Assembly (NCBI RefSeq): GCF_026339995.1
Contig: NZ_JAPEPT010000005.1
Location: forward strand, 496,001-560,000
DNA: 64,000 nucleotides
Origin: Streptomyces sp. NBC_01481
GTDB lineage: Bacteria > Actinomycetota > Actinomycetes > Streptomycetales > Streptomycetaceae
Direction: 5' to 3'
The notes beneath the pieces are model-generated. The model was not told where the DNA came from, made no database searches, and was given only the letters and a program-made list of their open reading frames with translations. Position numbers and translations under genes: made by a program. Position 1 is the stretch's first letter, and every line of letters starts with the position of its first letter. Shown piece after piece: positions 35,109 through 43,615 of the stretch.

Positions 35109-36533
35109 ATGTCGGTTGGCTCGGTTGGTTCTGTCGGCGACGAAGTCCGCGAACAGCAGACGCCGAAGCAGCAGAGTCTTGGTACGGCCGCTGCGCGGAA
35201 CCTTGCGACAACCACGAAGTCCGCTCCGCAGATGCAGGAGATCACCTCCCGGTGGCTGCTGCGCATGCTGCCGTGGGTGCAGGTACAGGGCGGCACCTAC
35301 CGCGTGAACCGCCGCCTGAGCTACTCGGTCGGCGACGGGCGTGTGACGTTCGTGCAGACGGGCGACCGGGTGGCGGTCATCCCCGCCGAACTTGCCGAAT
35401 TGCCCGCCCTGCGGGAGTTCGACGACGAGGCGGTCTTCACCGAGCTGGCGAACCGCTGCGAGCAGCGGGAGTTCGCGGCCGGTGAGGTGCTCGCCGCCTC
35501 CGGTTCGGCCGCGGACCGGATCTTTCTGCTGGCCCACGGCCGGGTGGAGCAGATCGGCACCGGTCCGTACGGCGACGAGACGGTGCTCGGAGTCCTCGCC
35601 GACGGCTCGTACTTCGGCGACCACGCGCTGCTCGACGGGGACGCCCCCTGGGAGTACACCGCACGAGCCGCCACCGCGTGCACGGCGCTGGTGCTCACCC
35701 GGGCCGATGTGCTGAACCTCGCGGAGCGCGCGGGTTCGCTGCGTGCGCATCTGGACGGGCAGGCGTCCCTTCCGCACCAGCGCACCAACAAGTACGGCGA
35801 GGCGGCGATCGACCTGTCCGCGGGCCATGTCGGCGAAGCCGTCGTCCCGCACACCTATGTCGACTACGACGCGGCGCCGCGCGAGTACGAACTGAGCGTC
35901 GCCCAGACCGTGCTGAAGGTCCACAGCCGGGTCGCCGACCTCTACAACCAGCCGATGAACCAGACCGAGCAGCAGTTGCGGCTCACGGTCGAGGCGCTGC
36001 GCGAGCGCCAGGAGCACGAGCTGGTCAACAATCGCGAGTTCGGCCTGCTGAACAACTGCGACTACGGCCAGCGGCTGCAGCCGCACGACGGGGTGCCCAG
36101 CCCCGACGACATGGACGAACTGCTTTCGAGGCGGCGCGGTTCGAAGCTGTTCCTCGCCCATCCGCGGGCCATCGCCGCCTTCGGGCGCGAGTGCAACAGG
36201 CGTGGACTGGTCCCCGACAGCGTGGAGGTCGCGGGGCAGCATGTGCCCGCCTGGCGCGGTGTTCCGATCTTCCCCTGCAACAAGATCCCGGTCACCGAGG
36301 CCAGGACCACCTCGATCATCTGCATGCGTACGGGCGAGGCCGACCAGGGCGTCATCGGCCTCCAGCAGAGCGGGATCCCCGACGAGATCGAGCCCAGCCT
36401 CTCCGTCCGCTTCATGGGCATCGACGAGCAGGCGATCATCTCGTACCTCGTGACGGCCTACTACTCGGCGGCCGTGCTGGTGCCGGACGCGCTCGGTGTC
36501 CTGGAGAACGTCGAGGTGAGCCGCTGGCGGTGA
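35109..36533 (+). CDS. Family 2B encapsulin shell protein with cyclic-nucleotide-binding domain
   Basis: A 474-aa protein. N-terminal residues (about 45-80) form the encapsulin arm (EITSRWLLRMLPWVQVQGGTYRVNRR). A cNMP-binding-like domain lies around 110-225 (FAAGEVLAASGSAADRIFLLAHGR, then GDGSYFGDHALLDGD-like segment). The HK97-type core follows (YVDYDAAPREYELSVAQTVL, LFLAHPRAIAAFGREC, IMCMRTGEADQGVIGLQQ). This order defines family 2B nanocompartments. Directly upstream of a polyprenyl synthase, the enzyme class reported as cargo of such shells. It would assemble an icosahedral cytosolic shell. Confidence 0.93.
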   Translation: MSVGSVGSVGDEVREQQTPKQQSLGTAAARNLATTTKSAPQMQEITSRWLLRMLPWVQVQGGTYRVNRRLSYSVGDGRVTFVQTGDRVAVIPAELAELPALREFDDEAVFTELANRCEQREFAAGEVLAASGSAADRIFLLAHGRVEQIGTGPYGDETVLGVLADGSYFGDHALLDGDAPWEYTARAATACTALVLTRADVLNLAERAGSLRAHLDGQASLPHQRTNKYGEAAIDLSAGHVGEAVVPHTYVDYDAAPREYELSVAQTVLKVHSRVADLYNQPMNQTEQQLRLTVEALRERQEHELVNNREFGLLNNCDYGQRLQPHDGVPSPDDMDELLSRRRGSKLFLAHPRAIAAFGRECNRRGLVPDSVEVAGQHVPAWRGVPIFPCNKIPVTEARTTSIICMRTGEADQGVIGLQQSGIPDEIEPSLSVRFMGIDEQAIISYLVTAYYSAAVLVPDALGVLENVEVSRWR

Positions 36534-36630
36534 CCGGGCCGGCCGGGGGCGCGGTACCGCACCCGCGCCCCCCCGGCCCCCGTTCCCTGAGCACTTGGTC
36601 CAACGCCTGGAAAGGACTGCCCGGTTGACC

Positions 36631-37662
36631 ATGTCCGACACCGTCGAGGCCGGTGAGGCCGTCGCCCTCCTCGAACGCACCCGTGCAGCCGTCGATCCCC
36701 AACTGCGCACCACTGTGGAGTCGCTGCCCGGATCCATGCGCCGTGTCGCGATGTACCACTTCGGCTGGGAGCACGCGGACGGCACCCCGGCCGCAGGCTC
36801 GGCGGGCAGGGCCATCAGGCCCGCGCTCGTGCTGGCTGCGGCCCGGGCACTGGGCGGGGACCCGCAGCACGCGGTGCGGGCGGCGGCCGCCGTCGAGCTG
36901 GCGCACAACTTCACGCTGCTCCACGACGACGTCATCGACGAGGACCCCACCCGTAGGCACCGCCCCACCGCCTGGACCGTCTTCGGCATTCCGGACGCGA
37001 TCATCGCGGGCGACGCCATGCTCGCCCTCGCGCTGCGACTGCTCGCCGAGGACCGGCATCCCGCGGCCGGCGCCGCGTCGGAGCGGCTCGCGGCCTGTGT
37101 GATCGAGCTGTGCGCGGGGCAGCAGGCGGACCGCGCCTTCGAGGAACGTGCCCCGCAGGAGGTCTCGCTCGACGAGTGCCTCGCCATGGCGACGGCCAAG
37201 ACCGGTGCGCTGCTGGGCTGCGCCTGCGCGGTCGGCGCCCTGTACGCGGGAGCGGGCGAGGAGGAGACCACTGCCCTGGACGCCTTCGGCCGGGAGGCCG
37301 GGCTCGCCTTCCAGCTCATCGACGATCTGATCGGGATCTGGGGCGACCCGGAGCGTACGGGCAAACCCGTCGGCGCCGATCTGGCCGCCCACAAGAAGTC
37401 CCTGCCGGTGGTCGCCGCCCTTACCTCGGGCACCCCGGCCGGGGCGGAACTTGCCGAGCTCTACCGCCGCCCCATGAACGCCGCGGCGGTGCGCCGGGCC
37501 GCGGACGCCGTGGACAGGGCGGGCGGCCGTGACTGGGCACAGCTGCGGGCGGCGGACCGGATGGCTCGGGCCGTCCACGAGCTCGCCCGCGCGGTCCCGG
37601 ATCTGGCGGCGGCGGGCGATCTCCTGGCCCTGGCGGAGTTCGTCACCCGGCGTACGCGCTGA
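36631..37662 (+). CDS. Polyprenyl (probably GGPP-type) diphosphate synthase, likely encapsulin cargo
   Basis: A 343-aa trans-isoprenyl diphosphate synthase. The first Asp-rich motif is in LLHDDVIDEDPTRRHRPT and the second in FQLIDDLIGIWGDPERTGKP. KPVGADLAAHKKSLPVV carries the conserved lysines. Chain length is not obvious. It starts 97 bp after the encapsulin gene in the same direction, matching known family 2 encapsulin operons. No long disordered targeting peptide is seen at the N-terminus (MSDTVEAGEAVALLERTRAA), so its loading signal is unclear. Confidence 0.9.
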   Translation: MSDTVEAGEAVALLERTRAAVDPQLRTTVESLPGSMRRVAMYHFGWEHADGTPAAGSAGRAIRPALVLAAARALGGDPQHAVRAAAAVELAHNFTLLHDDVIDEDPTRRHRPTAWTVFGIPDAIIAGDAMLALALRLLAEDRHPAAGAASERLAACVIELCAGQQADRAFEERAPQEVSLDECLAMATAKTGALLGCACAVGALYAGAGEEETTALDAFGREAGLAFQLIDDLIGIWGDPERTGKPVGADLAAHKKSLPVVAALTSGTPAGAELAELYRRPMNAAAVRRAADAVDRAGGRDWAQLRAADRMARAVHELARAVPDLAAAGDLLALAEFVTRRTR

Positions 37663-37699
37663 GCTGTCGGGGCAGCCCAAACCGCCATATCCTGGAGGC

Positions 37700-37996
37700 A
37701 TGGGCAGCAAAGGACGTGAGATCCTTCATGACCCGGGGGCCGAGCATGTGTGCCCGGCGTGCGGACAGCCTGTCGTCACGGTCGTGAAGCGGCACAAGAC
37801 TCTCGGGACCTTCGTCCCCCTCTGGGGGCCGGGCCCCTGCCACAATCCCGAATGCCCTCAGTCCGTCGACACCGAGGGAGAGCATCCGGGCGGGCAGCGG
37901 GGTGAGCAGCGAGGCGGACAGCGGGACACGGAGCACACCGACGAGCCCGGCGGTGAGGCGGGCGACGAGCCCGGCGCCCCGGTCGGGACCGCTTGA
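37700..37996 (+). CDS. Small zinc-ribbon-like protein
   Basis: A 98-aa protein with two CxxC-type pairs: HVCPACGQPVV and GPCHNPECPQS. It has a Gly/Glu/Gln-rich disordered C-terminus (GGQRGEQRGGQRDTEHT). The ATG at 37700 has GGAGG 5 bp upstream. It follows the polyprenyl synthase by 37 bp. Function unknown; zinc binding is inferred from the cysteines. Confidence 0.8.
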   Translation: MGSKGREILHDPGAEHVCPACGQPVVTVVKRHKTLGTFVPLWGPGPCHNPECPQSVDTEGEHPGGQRGEQRGGQRDTEHTDEPGGEAGDEPGAPVGTA

Positions 37997-38045
37997 GGCA
38001 TCCCGCCTGTTCAGCGGAGGGGTGCGTACCGCTACAGTCCGCGCC

Positions 38046-38489
38046 ATGTCATCGGAGTCGACGGAAGTGTGGGCGGGCTGGTACCGCGACCGCACGGGCG
38101 CGGAAGCGGTCACGATCGCCGCGAGCGGGCGCCAACTGCGCACGCGTATCAAGGGTGTTGAGTACGCAGGGGAGACCTTCGCCGCTCTGGAGCCGGTGGG
38201 CGCGGACGGGGTGCTGTCCTCCTGCGTACTGGAGTGGGACATGCCGCTGCCCGTGCAGTCGGACGGGAGGGTCGAACAAGCCACGCTCAGCTGTCTGCTG
38301 ACGCTCGGCGAGCCATCGCACGGCGGCGGGCCGCTCGACCGTGCGGACCTCAATCTGACCCTGCACTACGGCGGGGCGGCGTACGAATCCGGTGTCGCCG
38401 GGGGCGACTTCGGTGATGCGCTCAGCCGGATACGCAGGCAGCTGCCGCCCGGCGCGGAGTTCGTGGTGCGAACGCCGGTGGGTGCCTGA
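38046..38489 (+). CDS. DUF6304-like conserved actinobacterial protein
   Basis: A 147-aa soluble protein of mixed alpha/beta character (WAGWYRDRTGAEAVTIAASG, LSCLLTLGEPSHGGGPLDRA). The family name is from memory. No catalytic residues stand out. It lies 49 bp after the zinc-ribbon gene, same direction, and could be in the same unit. It is convergent with the globin gene. Confidence 0.75.
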   Translation: MSSESTEVWAGWYRDRTGAEAVTIAASGRQLRTRIKGVEYAGETFAALEPVGADGVLSSCVLEWDMPLPVQSDGRVEQATLSCLLTLGEPSHGGGPLDRADLNLTLHYGGAAYESGVAGGDFGDALSRIRRQLPPGAEFVVRTPVGA

Positions 38490-38575
38490 CGCCATACGGT
38501 GACGGTCATGCGGGACGGCCATCGGTGACGACCACACGGTGATGGCCGTACGGCGACAGCCGTACGGTTGCGGCC

Positions 38576-39040
38576 TCAGCGCAGGCCGGTCCAGCCCCAG
38601 CGCGGGGTCGGGCCCGGATCGCCGAGGTCCGTGCCCGCCGGGTCGGCCGAGACCGACCGGGCGATCTTCGTACCCCAGTCGAAGTACTCCATCACCCGGC
38701 GGCGCAGCAGCTCGTCGTCCGGGAGCTCCTTCTCCACCGCCGCGGTCATCAGCTCCATCCAGCGCAGTCGCTGCTCCTCGGTGATCGAAAGCCCGAGGTG
38801 GGCCCGGAGCAGAGTCTGGTGTCCGCCCAGTTCGGCGGTGAAGCGGGCCGGGCCGTCGAAGATCTCGGCGAGCCAGACGGCGACATGCTCGATATGGGTG
38901 GGCGTGAAGTCGGCGAAGACGGGGGCGAGCAGCGGATCGGCGAGAACCGCCTCGTAGAAGGTGTTGCTCAGCCGTCGGAGGGCGTCCATGCCGCCCACGG
39001 CCTCGTACAGCGTCTCGGGACGCTCACTCGGGCTCGTCAT
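38576..39040 (-). CDS. Group II truncated hemoglobin
   Basis: A 154-aa heme protein. TLYEAVGGMDALRRLSNTFY begins the globin fold, followed by LAPVFADFTPTHIEHVAVWL and the proximal-His helix GGHQTLLRAHLGLSITEEQR. The distal helix shows FYEAVLADPLL. Group II members carry a conserved Trp in the G helix; RLRWMELM supplies it. A likely role is O2/NO chemistry or redox protection. Confidence 0.91.
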   Translation of the reverse strand: MTSPSERPETLYEAVGGMDALRRLSNTFYEAVLADPLLAPVFADFTPTHIEHVAVWLAEIFDGPARFTAELGGHQTLLRAHLGLSITEEQRLRWMELMTAAVEKELPDDELLRRRVMEYFDWGTKIARSVSADPAGTDLGDPGPTPRWGWTGLR

Positions 39041-39068
39041 GCAACCACCCTAAGCGCGAAGCGGCGGA

Positions 39069-39101
39069 GGGGCGCCCCTCACTTTCGTGGAGGGGCGCCC
39101 C
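39069..39101 (-). terminator. Terminator after snpA
   Basis: A 12-bp stem GGGGCGCCCCTC around a 9-nt loop between the snpA stop and the globin start. Confidence 0.82.
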
Positions 39102-39121
39102 CGGCGTTCGTGGAGATCCGG

Positions 39122-39790
39122 TCAGGAGACGCGGGCGAGCGCCGCTGCCAGGCCGTTCGCCCACAGCTGGTTCACGCGGGAGCGCTCCTGCGCGTTCGGG
39201 TAGGCGTTCTGGCAGGAGGTGCCGGGGCCGCCGCCCGACATCAGCTCGCTGCACGGGCCCGAGTAGTGGTCCGGCAGGCCCAGCACGTGCCCGGTCTCGT
39301 GGGCCGTGACGCGGGTGGAGTTGTACTGCTGGTTCTGCCGGTAGTCGAGGAAGATGTAGCCGCTGCCGTGGCCGTCGGTGCTCGCGTACGAGCCGCGGGA
39401 GTCGTTGCCCTCGTAGTACCGGAAGTCGGGATTGCTGCCTTCCTGGAGCTTCACATTGCTGACCGAGCTGTTCCAGATCTGGGTGCTCCGGGATATCTGG
39501 CTGCGGAAGCTCGGGGCGTTGCCTGCGCTGTAGATGACGGTCACGGCCTGCGCGCCGGGGTTCGCGGCGCGCTTCTCGGCGACCGACTTCACGACGGCGT
39601 CGAAGAAGGCCTTGGTCGCCTTGGCGTCCTCGGCGGACCCTTCGTAGGCGGCGTAGGGCTGGGCGGCGGCGGCCTCAGGGGAGTTGGCCGACGTGCCTGT
39701 GTTCGTGGCGGCGGTGGCGGGCACCGCGCTCAGCGCGGCGGCGAGACCGAGGCCGAGTGCGGCGGAGAGTAACGTTCTCTGGTGACGCAT
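39122..39790 (-). CDS. snpA: Snapalysin, extracellular small neutral zinc protease (M7)
   Basis: A secreted 222-aa proenzyme. The Sec signal MRHQRTLLSAALGLGLAAAL ends near ATA-AT, followed by a propeptide. Snapalysins carry the zinc motif HExxHxxGxxD: here THAHETGHVLGLPDHYSGP contains H-E-T-G-H and the third ligand Asp. ELMSGGGPGTSC is the Met-turn. It is divergent from snpR, whose product activates it in characterised streptomycetes. A 192-bp intergenic region holds the shared promoters. Confidence 0.95.
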   Translation of the reverse strand: MRHQRTLLSAALGLGLAAALSAVPATAATNTGTSANSPEAAAAQPYAAYEGSAEDAKATKAFFDAVVKSVAEKRAANPGAQAVTVIYSAGNAPSFRSQISRSTQIWNSSVSNVKLQEGSNPDFRYYEGNDSRGSYASTDGHGSGYIFLDYRQNQQYNSTRVTAHETGHVLGLPDHYSGPCSELMSGGGPGTSCQNAYPNAQERSRVNQLWANGLAAALARVS

Positions 39791-39982
39791 GTGGGGGGCT
39801 CCTACGTGTCCGGTGAACCCCGGCGGATGGGGTTCGGTACGGCAGAGTTTCGGGGAGCCCGTCCCTCTCGCGGATGATGCCAATGGCCGATAACACGAGC
39901 GCATCACCATGTTCCGGTCAGTCCCTTGTGCCCCAACTACGGTGTCTGGTGTGACTGTTGGGGCTGGCTTTACCCTCTGGTC

Positions 39983-40945
39983 ATGGAGCTCGAGGTGAGG
40001 CACCTCCGTGCGCTGTGCGCCATAGCGGACACCGGCAGCCTGCACAAAGCCGCCCGGCAACTGGGCGTCAGCCAGCCGTCCTTGACCACCCAGCTGCGGC
40101 GGATCGAGAACTCCCTGGGCGCGGAGCTCTTCTCGCGTGAACGCACCGGCTGCCGACCGACCCCGCTCGGCCGGTCCGTCCTGAGCCGTGCCCGCCCGCT
40201 GCTGGCCGAAATGGCCGCACTCGTCGTCGAGGCCAAGGCGTCGGCCGCCCGGGCAGGCGGCCCCAGGCTGCGCATCGGCTCCACCGCCAGCCGGGTGCTT
40301 GCCGACTGGCTGCGCCGACTGCGGCAGCGGCTGCCCGCCACCGACATCTCGCTGCATGTGGATGTTTCCGCGAACGCCCTGCTCAGGATGGTCGCGGCGG
40401 GCCAGCTCGACGTCGCCTTCGTGCACGAGGTGGAGGGATGCCCCCTCCTGGTCCCGGACGCCCTGACCTCACGCGTACTGGTCGAGCGCGAGCCGCAGTT
40501 CATCTCCATGTCCCGCGACCATCCGGCCGCCGCCGCGCCCGTCGTGGAACTCGCCGATCTGGCCGAGGACCGCTGGATGGTCGACCCGACGGTGGACGGC
40601 GAGTGGGACGGCCTGCGCCGCGTCCTGCGAGCGGCGGGGCTCAACCCGCCCGTTCTGCACGGCGATTACCACACGGCGGCGTCCCTGATCGCGATCGGCG
40701 AGGCGGTGGCACCCTGCCAGCCGACCTCGGGCCCGCGCGAGGACATGGCGATCCGTCCGCTGCGGGGCGACCCGCTCGCCGTCCGGCTGCTGCTGTTCCG
40801 AAGACCCGGAGCCTGCGAGGAGCTGCACGAGGCGGTGTACGCGGAACTGGCGGCCGCCTACCGGGAGGCGGCGCTGCGCGCGGCCGCATACCGGCAGTGG
40901 CTGCTGCGGCACAAGCGCCCTCTGCCGCACGCGCCCGCGGCCTGA
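39983..40945 (+). CDS. snpR: LysR-type activator of the snapalysin gene
   Basis: A 320-aa LTTR. The HTH is at residues 1-60 (MELEVRHLRALCAIADTGSL, KAARQLGVSQPSLTTQLRRI), followed by a substrate-binding-type effector domain (RLRIGSTASRVLADWLRRL). Divergent orientation to snpA and the M7 partner identify it as SnpR/MprR. The activator is expected to bind T-N11-A sites in the 39791-39982 gap. The Ala/Arg-rich C-terminus (AAAYREAALRAAAYRQWLLR) is unusual but coding-like. Confidence 0.9.
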   Translation: MELEVRHLRALCAIADTGSLHKAARQLGVSQPSLTTQLRRIENSLGAELFSRERTGCRPTPLGRSVLSRARPLLAEMAALVVEAKASAARAGGPRLRIGSTASRVLADWLRRLRQRLPATDISLHVDVSANALLRMVAAGQLDVAFVHEVEGCPLLVPDALTSRVLVEREPQFISMSRDHPAAAAPVVELADLAEDRWMVDPTVDGEWDGLRRVLRAAGLNPPVLHGDYHTAASLIAIGEAVAPCQPTSGPREDMAIRPLRGDPLAVRLLLFRRPGACEELHEAVYAELAAAYREAALRAAAYRQWLLRHKRPLPHAPAA

Positions 40946-41046
40946 CACCTGCTCGCCGGTGGCCGCAATCATGGGGCGGCGTCAGAGCCCGCTGAGGTTT
41001 TCCACAGGCCCGAGCGCGTGTCGGTGGCGGCCTGCATCATTGCCTC

Positions 41047-42000
41047 ATGACCGATTTTGAGTCGCTGCATTCGCTGCTCTTACGGCGTGCGCTCGCACGT
41101 GTCTGGCTCGTCTTGCCGACCTTCTCGCTGGCCTTCTTGCTGACCGGCTGCGGGCTCGTCTCCGGGCGGGAAGCCAAGGTGCCCTTCTCGGCAACTGAGG
41201 CGGACATACCCCCACTGCCCCTGGACCGCTATCAGTTGAGCAGCAAGGAGTACGAGCGCTTCACCCAGGCACGGCACCGCTTGGTGCAGCGCTGCATGGT
41301 GGGTTTCGGGCACGCCGGCTTCCCGCTGGACCCGAAAGACCCGCAGCGCGGGCCGGCGGTCATGTCGGTGTTGGTCTCCTCGGGTCCTTTCGGAATGCTC
41401 GACCTCGATGACGCCCGCCGCTGGGGATACGGCTGGGATCCGAAGAAGAGCAGGGAGTGGAAGCCCAAGGGCCGTGTGATGACAGAGGAGGAGTACGGAG
41501 TCGTCCACGGCCCGGGCAGCGGCGGCGCGGCCACGATCCACGGCCGCAAGGTCCCGGAGAACGGCTGCTCCGGCGAGGCGGACAAGCAACTGATCGGCGG
41601 CGTCAAGGACTCCATGCGCATGTGGTCCTACGTCTCCGGACGCGAACACAGCCTGACCGGGACGGAACCCAGGAACGGACGGATACGCCAGGCCTGGGAC
41701 ACCTGGTCCCAGTGCGTCGTGGACAGGGGGCTCGGTCGGTACCAGAACCCGGACAAGGCGTACGAGGACAAGGCCTGGCAGCGGGGCAGCGGTGGCAATA
41801 CGACCCGGACGGAGCGGGAGCTGGCGACGGCGACGGCCGATGTCGAGTGCAAGCGGAAGCACGACACGGTGCGGGTGTGGTGGGAGGCTCGCGCGGAGAT
41901 ACAGCGTGCCGATGTCGAGCGGAACAAGGCGAAGTACGAGGCGGTGCGCCGGGATCTGGACGCGGTGAGGGCCAACATCCGGCAGGCACTGGACGAGTAA
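41047..42000 (+). CDS. Lipoprotein of unknown function with TTA codon
   Basis: A 317-aa lipoprotein. Residues 18-35 (RVWLVLPTFSLAFLLTGC) form a signal ending in a lipobox with lipidated Cys35. The mature part is hydrophilic, with conserved-looking YGWDPKKSREWKPKGR, MRMWSYVSGREHSLTG and a charged C-terminal helix (EIQRADVERNKAKYEAVRR). Codon 12 is TTA (41080-41082), so translation needs the bldA tRNA and is probably late in development. No family recognised. Confidence 0.8.
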   Translation: MTDFESLHSLLLRRALARVWLVLPTFSLAFLLTGCGLVSGREAKVPFSATEADIPPLPLDRYQLSSKEYERFTQARHRLVQRCMVGFGHAGFPLDPKDPQRGPAVMSVLVSSGPFGMLDLDDARRWGYGWDPKKSREWKPKGRVMTEEEYGVVHGPGSGGAATIHGRKVPENGCSGEADKQLIGGVKDSMRMWSYVSGREHSLTGTEPRNGRIRQAWDTWSQCVVDRGLGRYQNPDKAYEDKAWQRGSGGNTTRTERELATATADVECKRKHDTVRVWWEARAEIQRADVERNKAKYEAVRRDLDAVRANIRQALDE

Positions 42001-42084
42001 TGAACGGTTGCGGACCCCGCATCGTCTGTATTGTTCCGCGCGGAATCAGCCGACCCAGGGATGGGCGCCGTAGGGGGAGAGGCC

Positions 42085-43287
42085 GTGCCGACAGGTAGAG
42101 AGCGTTCCGGGTTGATCGCCACGGAGGGCGGTCACCGGGTGACGCCTGCCGAGCTGTTCTTCGACTTGGTGTTCGTGTACGCGATCACGCAGGTCACGGC
42201 ACTGATGGCGGCGGACCCCTCCCTGCTTCGGCTGCTCGGCGGGGGAGTTGTGCTCGCCCTGCTGTGGTGGTGCTGGTGCTGTTTCGCCTGGCTGGGCAAT
42301 GTCGTCCGCGCAGACTCCGGGGCGATGTTCGCCGTGCTGGTCGCCGTGATGGCGGTGGTGCTGGTCGTCTCGGTCACCGTGCCGGAGGTCTACGACGACC
42401 TGCCCGGCGGCCTGTACGCACCGCTCGTGTTCGTCCTCTGCTACGGCGCGGTCCGCGTCCTGCACCTCGTCACGTACTGGATCTCCAGCCCCGGCGACGA
42501 GGCGCTCCATGCCACGCTGCGCCGTACCGCGCTGCTGTCGGTGGCACCGCCGTTCGTCCTGCTCCTGGTCGGCAGCGCCTTCACCGGCCTGACACAGGTG
42601 CTCATCTGGCTCGGTGCGGTCGTCATCGACTACGGCGGCATCTACATCACCGGCTCCTCGGGCTGGCGGGTCGCCTCGCCGGGCCACTTCGCCGAACGGC
42701 ACGGGCTGATCGTCATCATCGCGCTGGGCGAGTCGATCGTCGCGATCGGGGTGGGGGTGTCAGGCCTCCCCATCTCCACACCGGTGCTGGCCGGGGCCGC
42801 AGCGGGCCTGCTGGTCGTCGCCGGGCTGTGGCGCCTGTACTTCCGCCAGATCAGCGAGCCGGCCGAAGAGCGCCTGACCGCTTTGGAGGGTGACGACCGC
42901 ACCCGCCTGGCACGGGATGCGTACACCTTCCTGCACCTGCCGCTCGTCGGGGGCATCGTGCTCACCGCGCTCGGCATGAAGAAGGTGCTCCACCAGGTCG
43001 CCGACAGTGAGCACTACGACCTGTCCGAGCCGCTGCACGGCGTAGTGGCGTGGGCGCTGACCGGCGGCGTCGGCGTCTTCCTGCTGGCGGCGGCGGCGAT
43101 CCTGCTGCGCGTCGGCGGCCGACGGTCCCTCGTCTTCATCATCGGCGGCCTCGCCTGCCTGGCCGCGGGCGCGCTCGTCGTCCTGCTTCCCGCCCTGCTC
43201 GCCCTGGCGTTGCTGGCCGCGGTGGTGCTCGGCATGGTGGTCCTGCACAGCCGGCGGACCGGGTCCGCGGAAGAGGGTGCGGCATAA
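42085..43287 (+). CDS. Low temperature requirement A (LtrA) family membrane protein
   Basis: A 400-aa polytopic membrane protein. The LtrA opening motif VTPAELFFDLVFVYAITQ is at about residues 17-34. Another conserved block ERHGLIVIIALGESIVAIG lies near residue 215. About ten hydrophobic segments. The GTG at 42085 was preferred because GGGGGAGAGG precedes it; an upstream start at 42031 is possible. It is the last chromosomal gene before the island. Confidence 0.9.
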   Translation: MPTGRERSGLIATEGGHRVTPAELFFDLVFVYAITQVTALMAADPSLLRLLGGGVVLALLWWCWCCFAWLGNVVRADSGAMFAVLVAVMAVVLVVSVTVPEVYDDLPGGLYAPLVFVLCYGAVRVLHLVTYWISSPGDEALHATLRRTALLSVAPPFVLLLVGSAFTGLTQVLIWLGAVVIDYGGIYITGSSGWRVASPGHFAERHGLIVIIALGESIVAIGVGVSGLPISTPVLAGAAAGLLVVAGLWRLYFRQISEPAEERLTALEGDDRTRLARDAYTFLHLPLVGGIVLTALGMKKVLHQVADSEHYDLSEPLHGVVAWALTGGVGVFLLAAAAILLRVGGRRSLVFIIGGLACLAAGALVVLLPALLALALLAAVVLGMVVLHSRRTGSAEEGAA

Positions 43288-43291
43288 CGCC

Positions 43292-43328
43292 GACAGCACC
43301 CGGCTCCGCGCGGATGACGGGTGCTGTC
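43292..43328 (+). terminator. Terminator after the LtrA gene
   Basis: An 11-bp stem GACAGCACCCG/CGGGTGCTGTC with a 15-nt loop just after the stop, 40 bp left of the island border. Confidence 0.82.
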
Positions 43329-43367
43329 GTACGTACGCGATATGCCTACGCGAAAGACGTGACCGGG

Positions 43368-43389
43368 AGATCAGGCCTTCTTGGTCTCC
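43368..43389. repeat. attL candidate: left copy of the 22-bp direct repeat
   Basis: A 22-bp sequence (AGATCAGGCC...TCTCC) identical to 62750-62771, the 3' end of sodN. Here it has no sodN gene attached, which marks the left border of the inserted element. The following 43390-43565 region has no gene. Confidence 0.9.
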
Positions 43390-43565
43390 AAGTAACGGGG
43401 CGGGTCGGCGACCTGCAGCGATCATTGCTGTGGGGCGCTGACCTGGCTTTTTAGCGACTGCTGGCGACGGGCTGCGACGGTCACGAGCGGGTGTCCTGCG
43501 GACTGCGTGCGGAATGGTCGACTTCCGAAGCACGACACATGGGCAACGCCGTCGTGACCCGCGCT

Positions 43566-43597
43566 CGCCACGCTGCCCTGATCGGGGCAGCGTGGCG
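43566..43597 (-). terminator. Terminator of the FG-GAP gene
   Basis: A near-perfect 13-bp stem CGCCACGCTGCCC with GGGGCAGCGTGGCG, 20 bp after the stop of the reverse-strand gene at 43616. Confidence 0.85.
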
Positions 43598-43615
43598 TGT
43601 TGGTCTCGGGGTGGG

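Noticed and set aside
43368..43389. tRNA gene at the island borders
   Set aside because: The 22-bp repeat and its surroundings do not fold into a tRNA; on the right it is sodN coding sequence.
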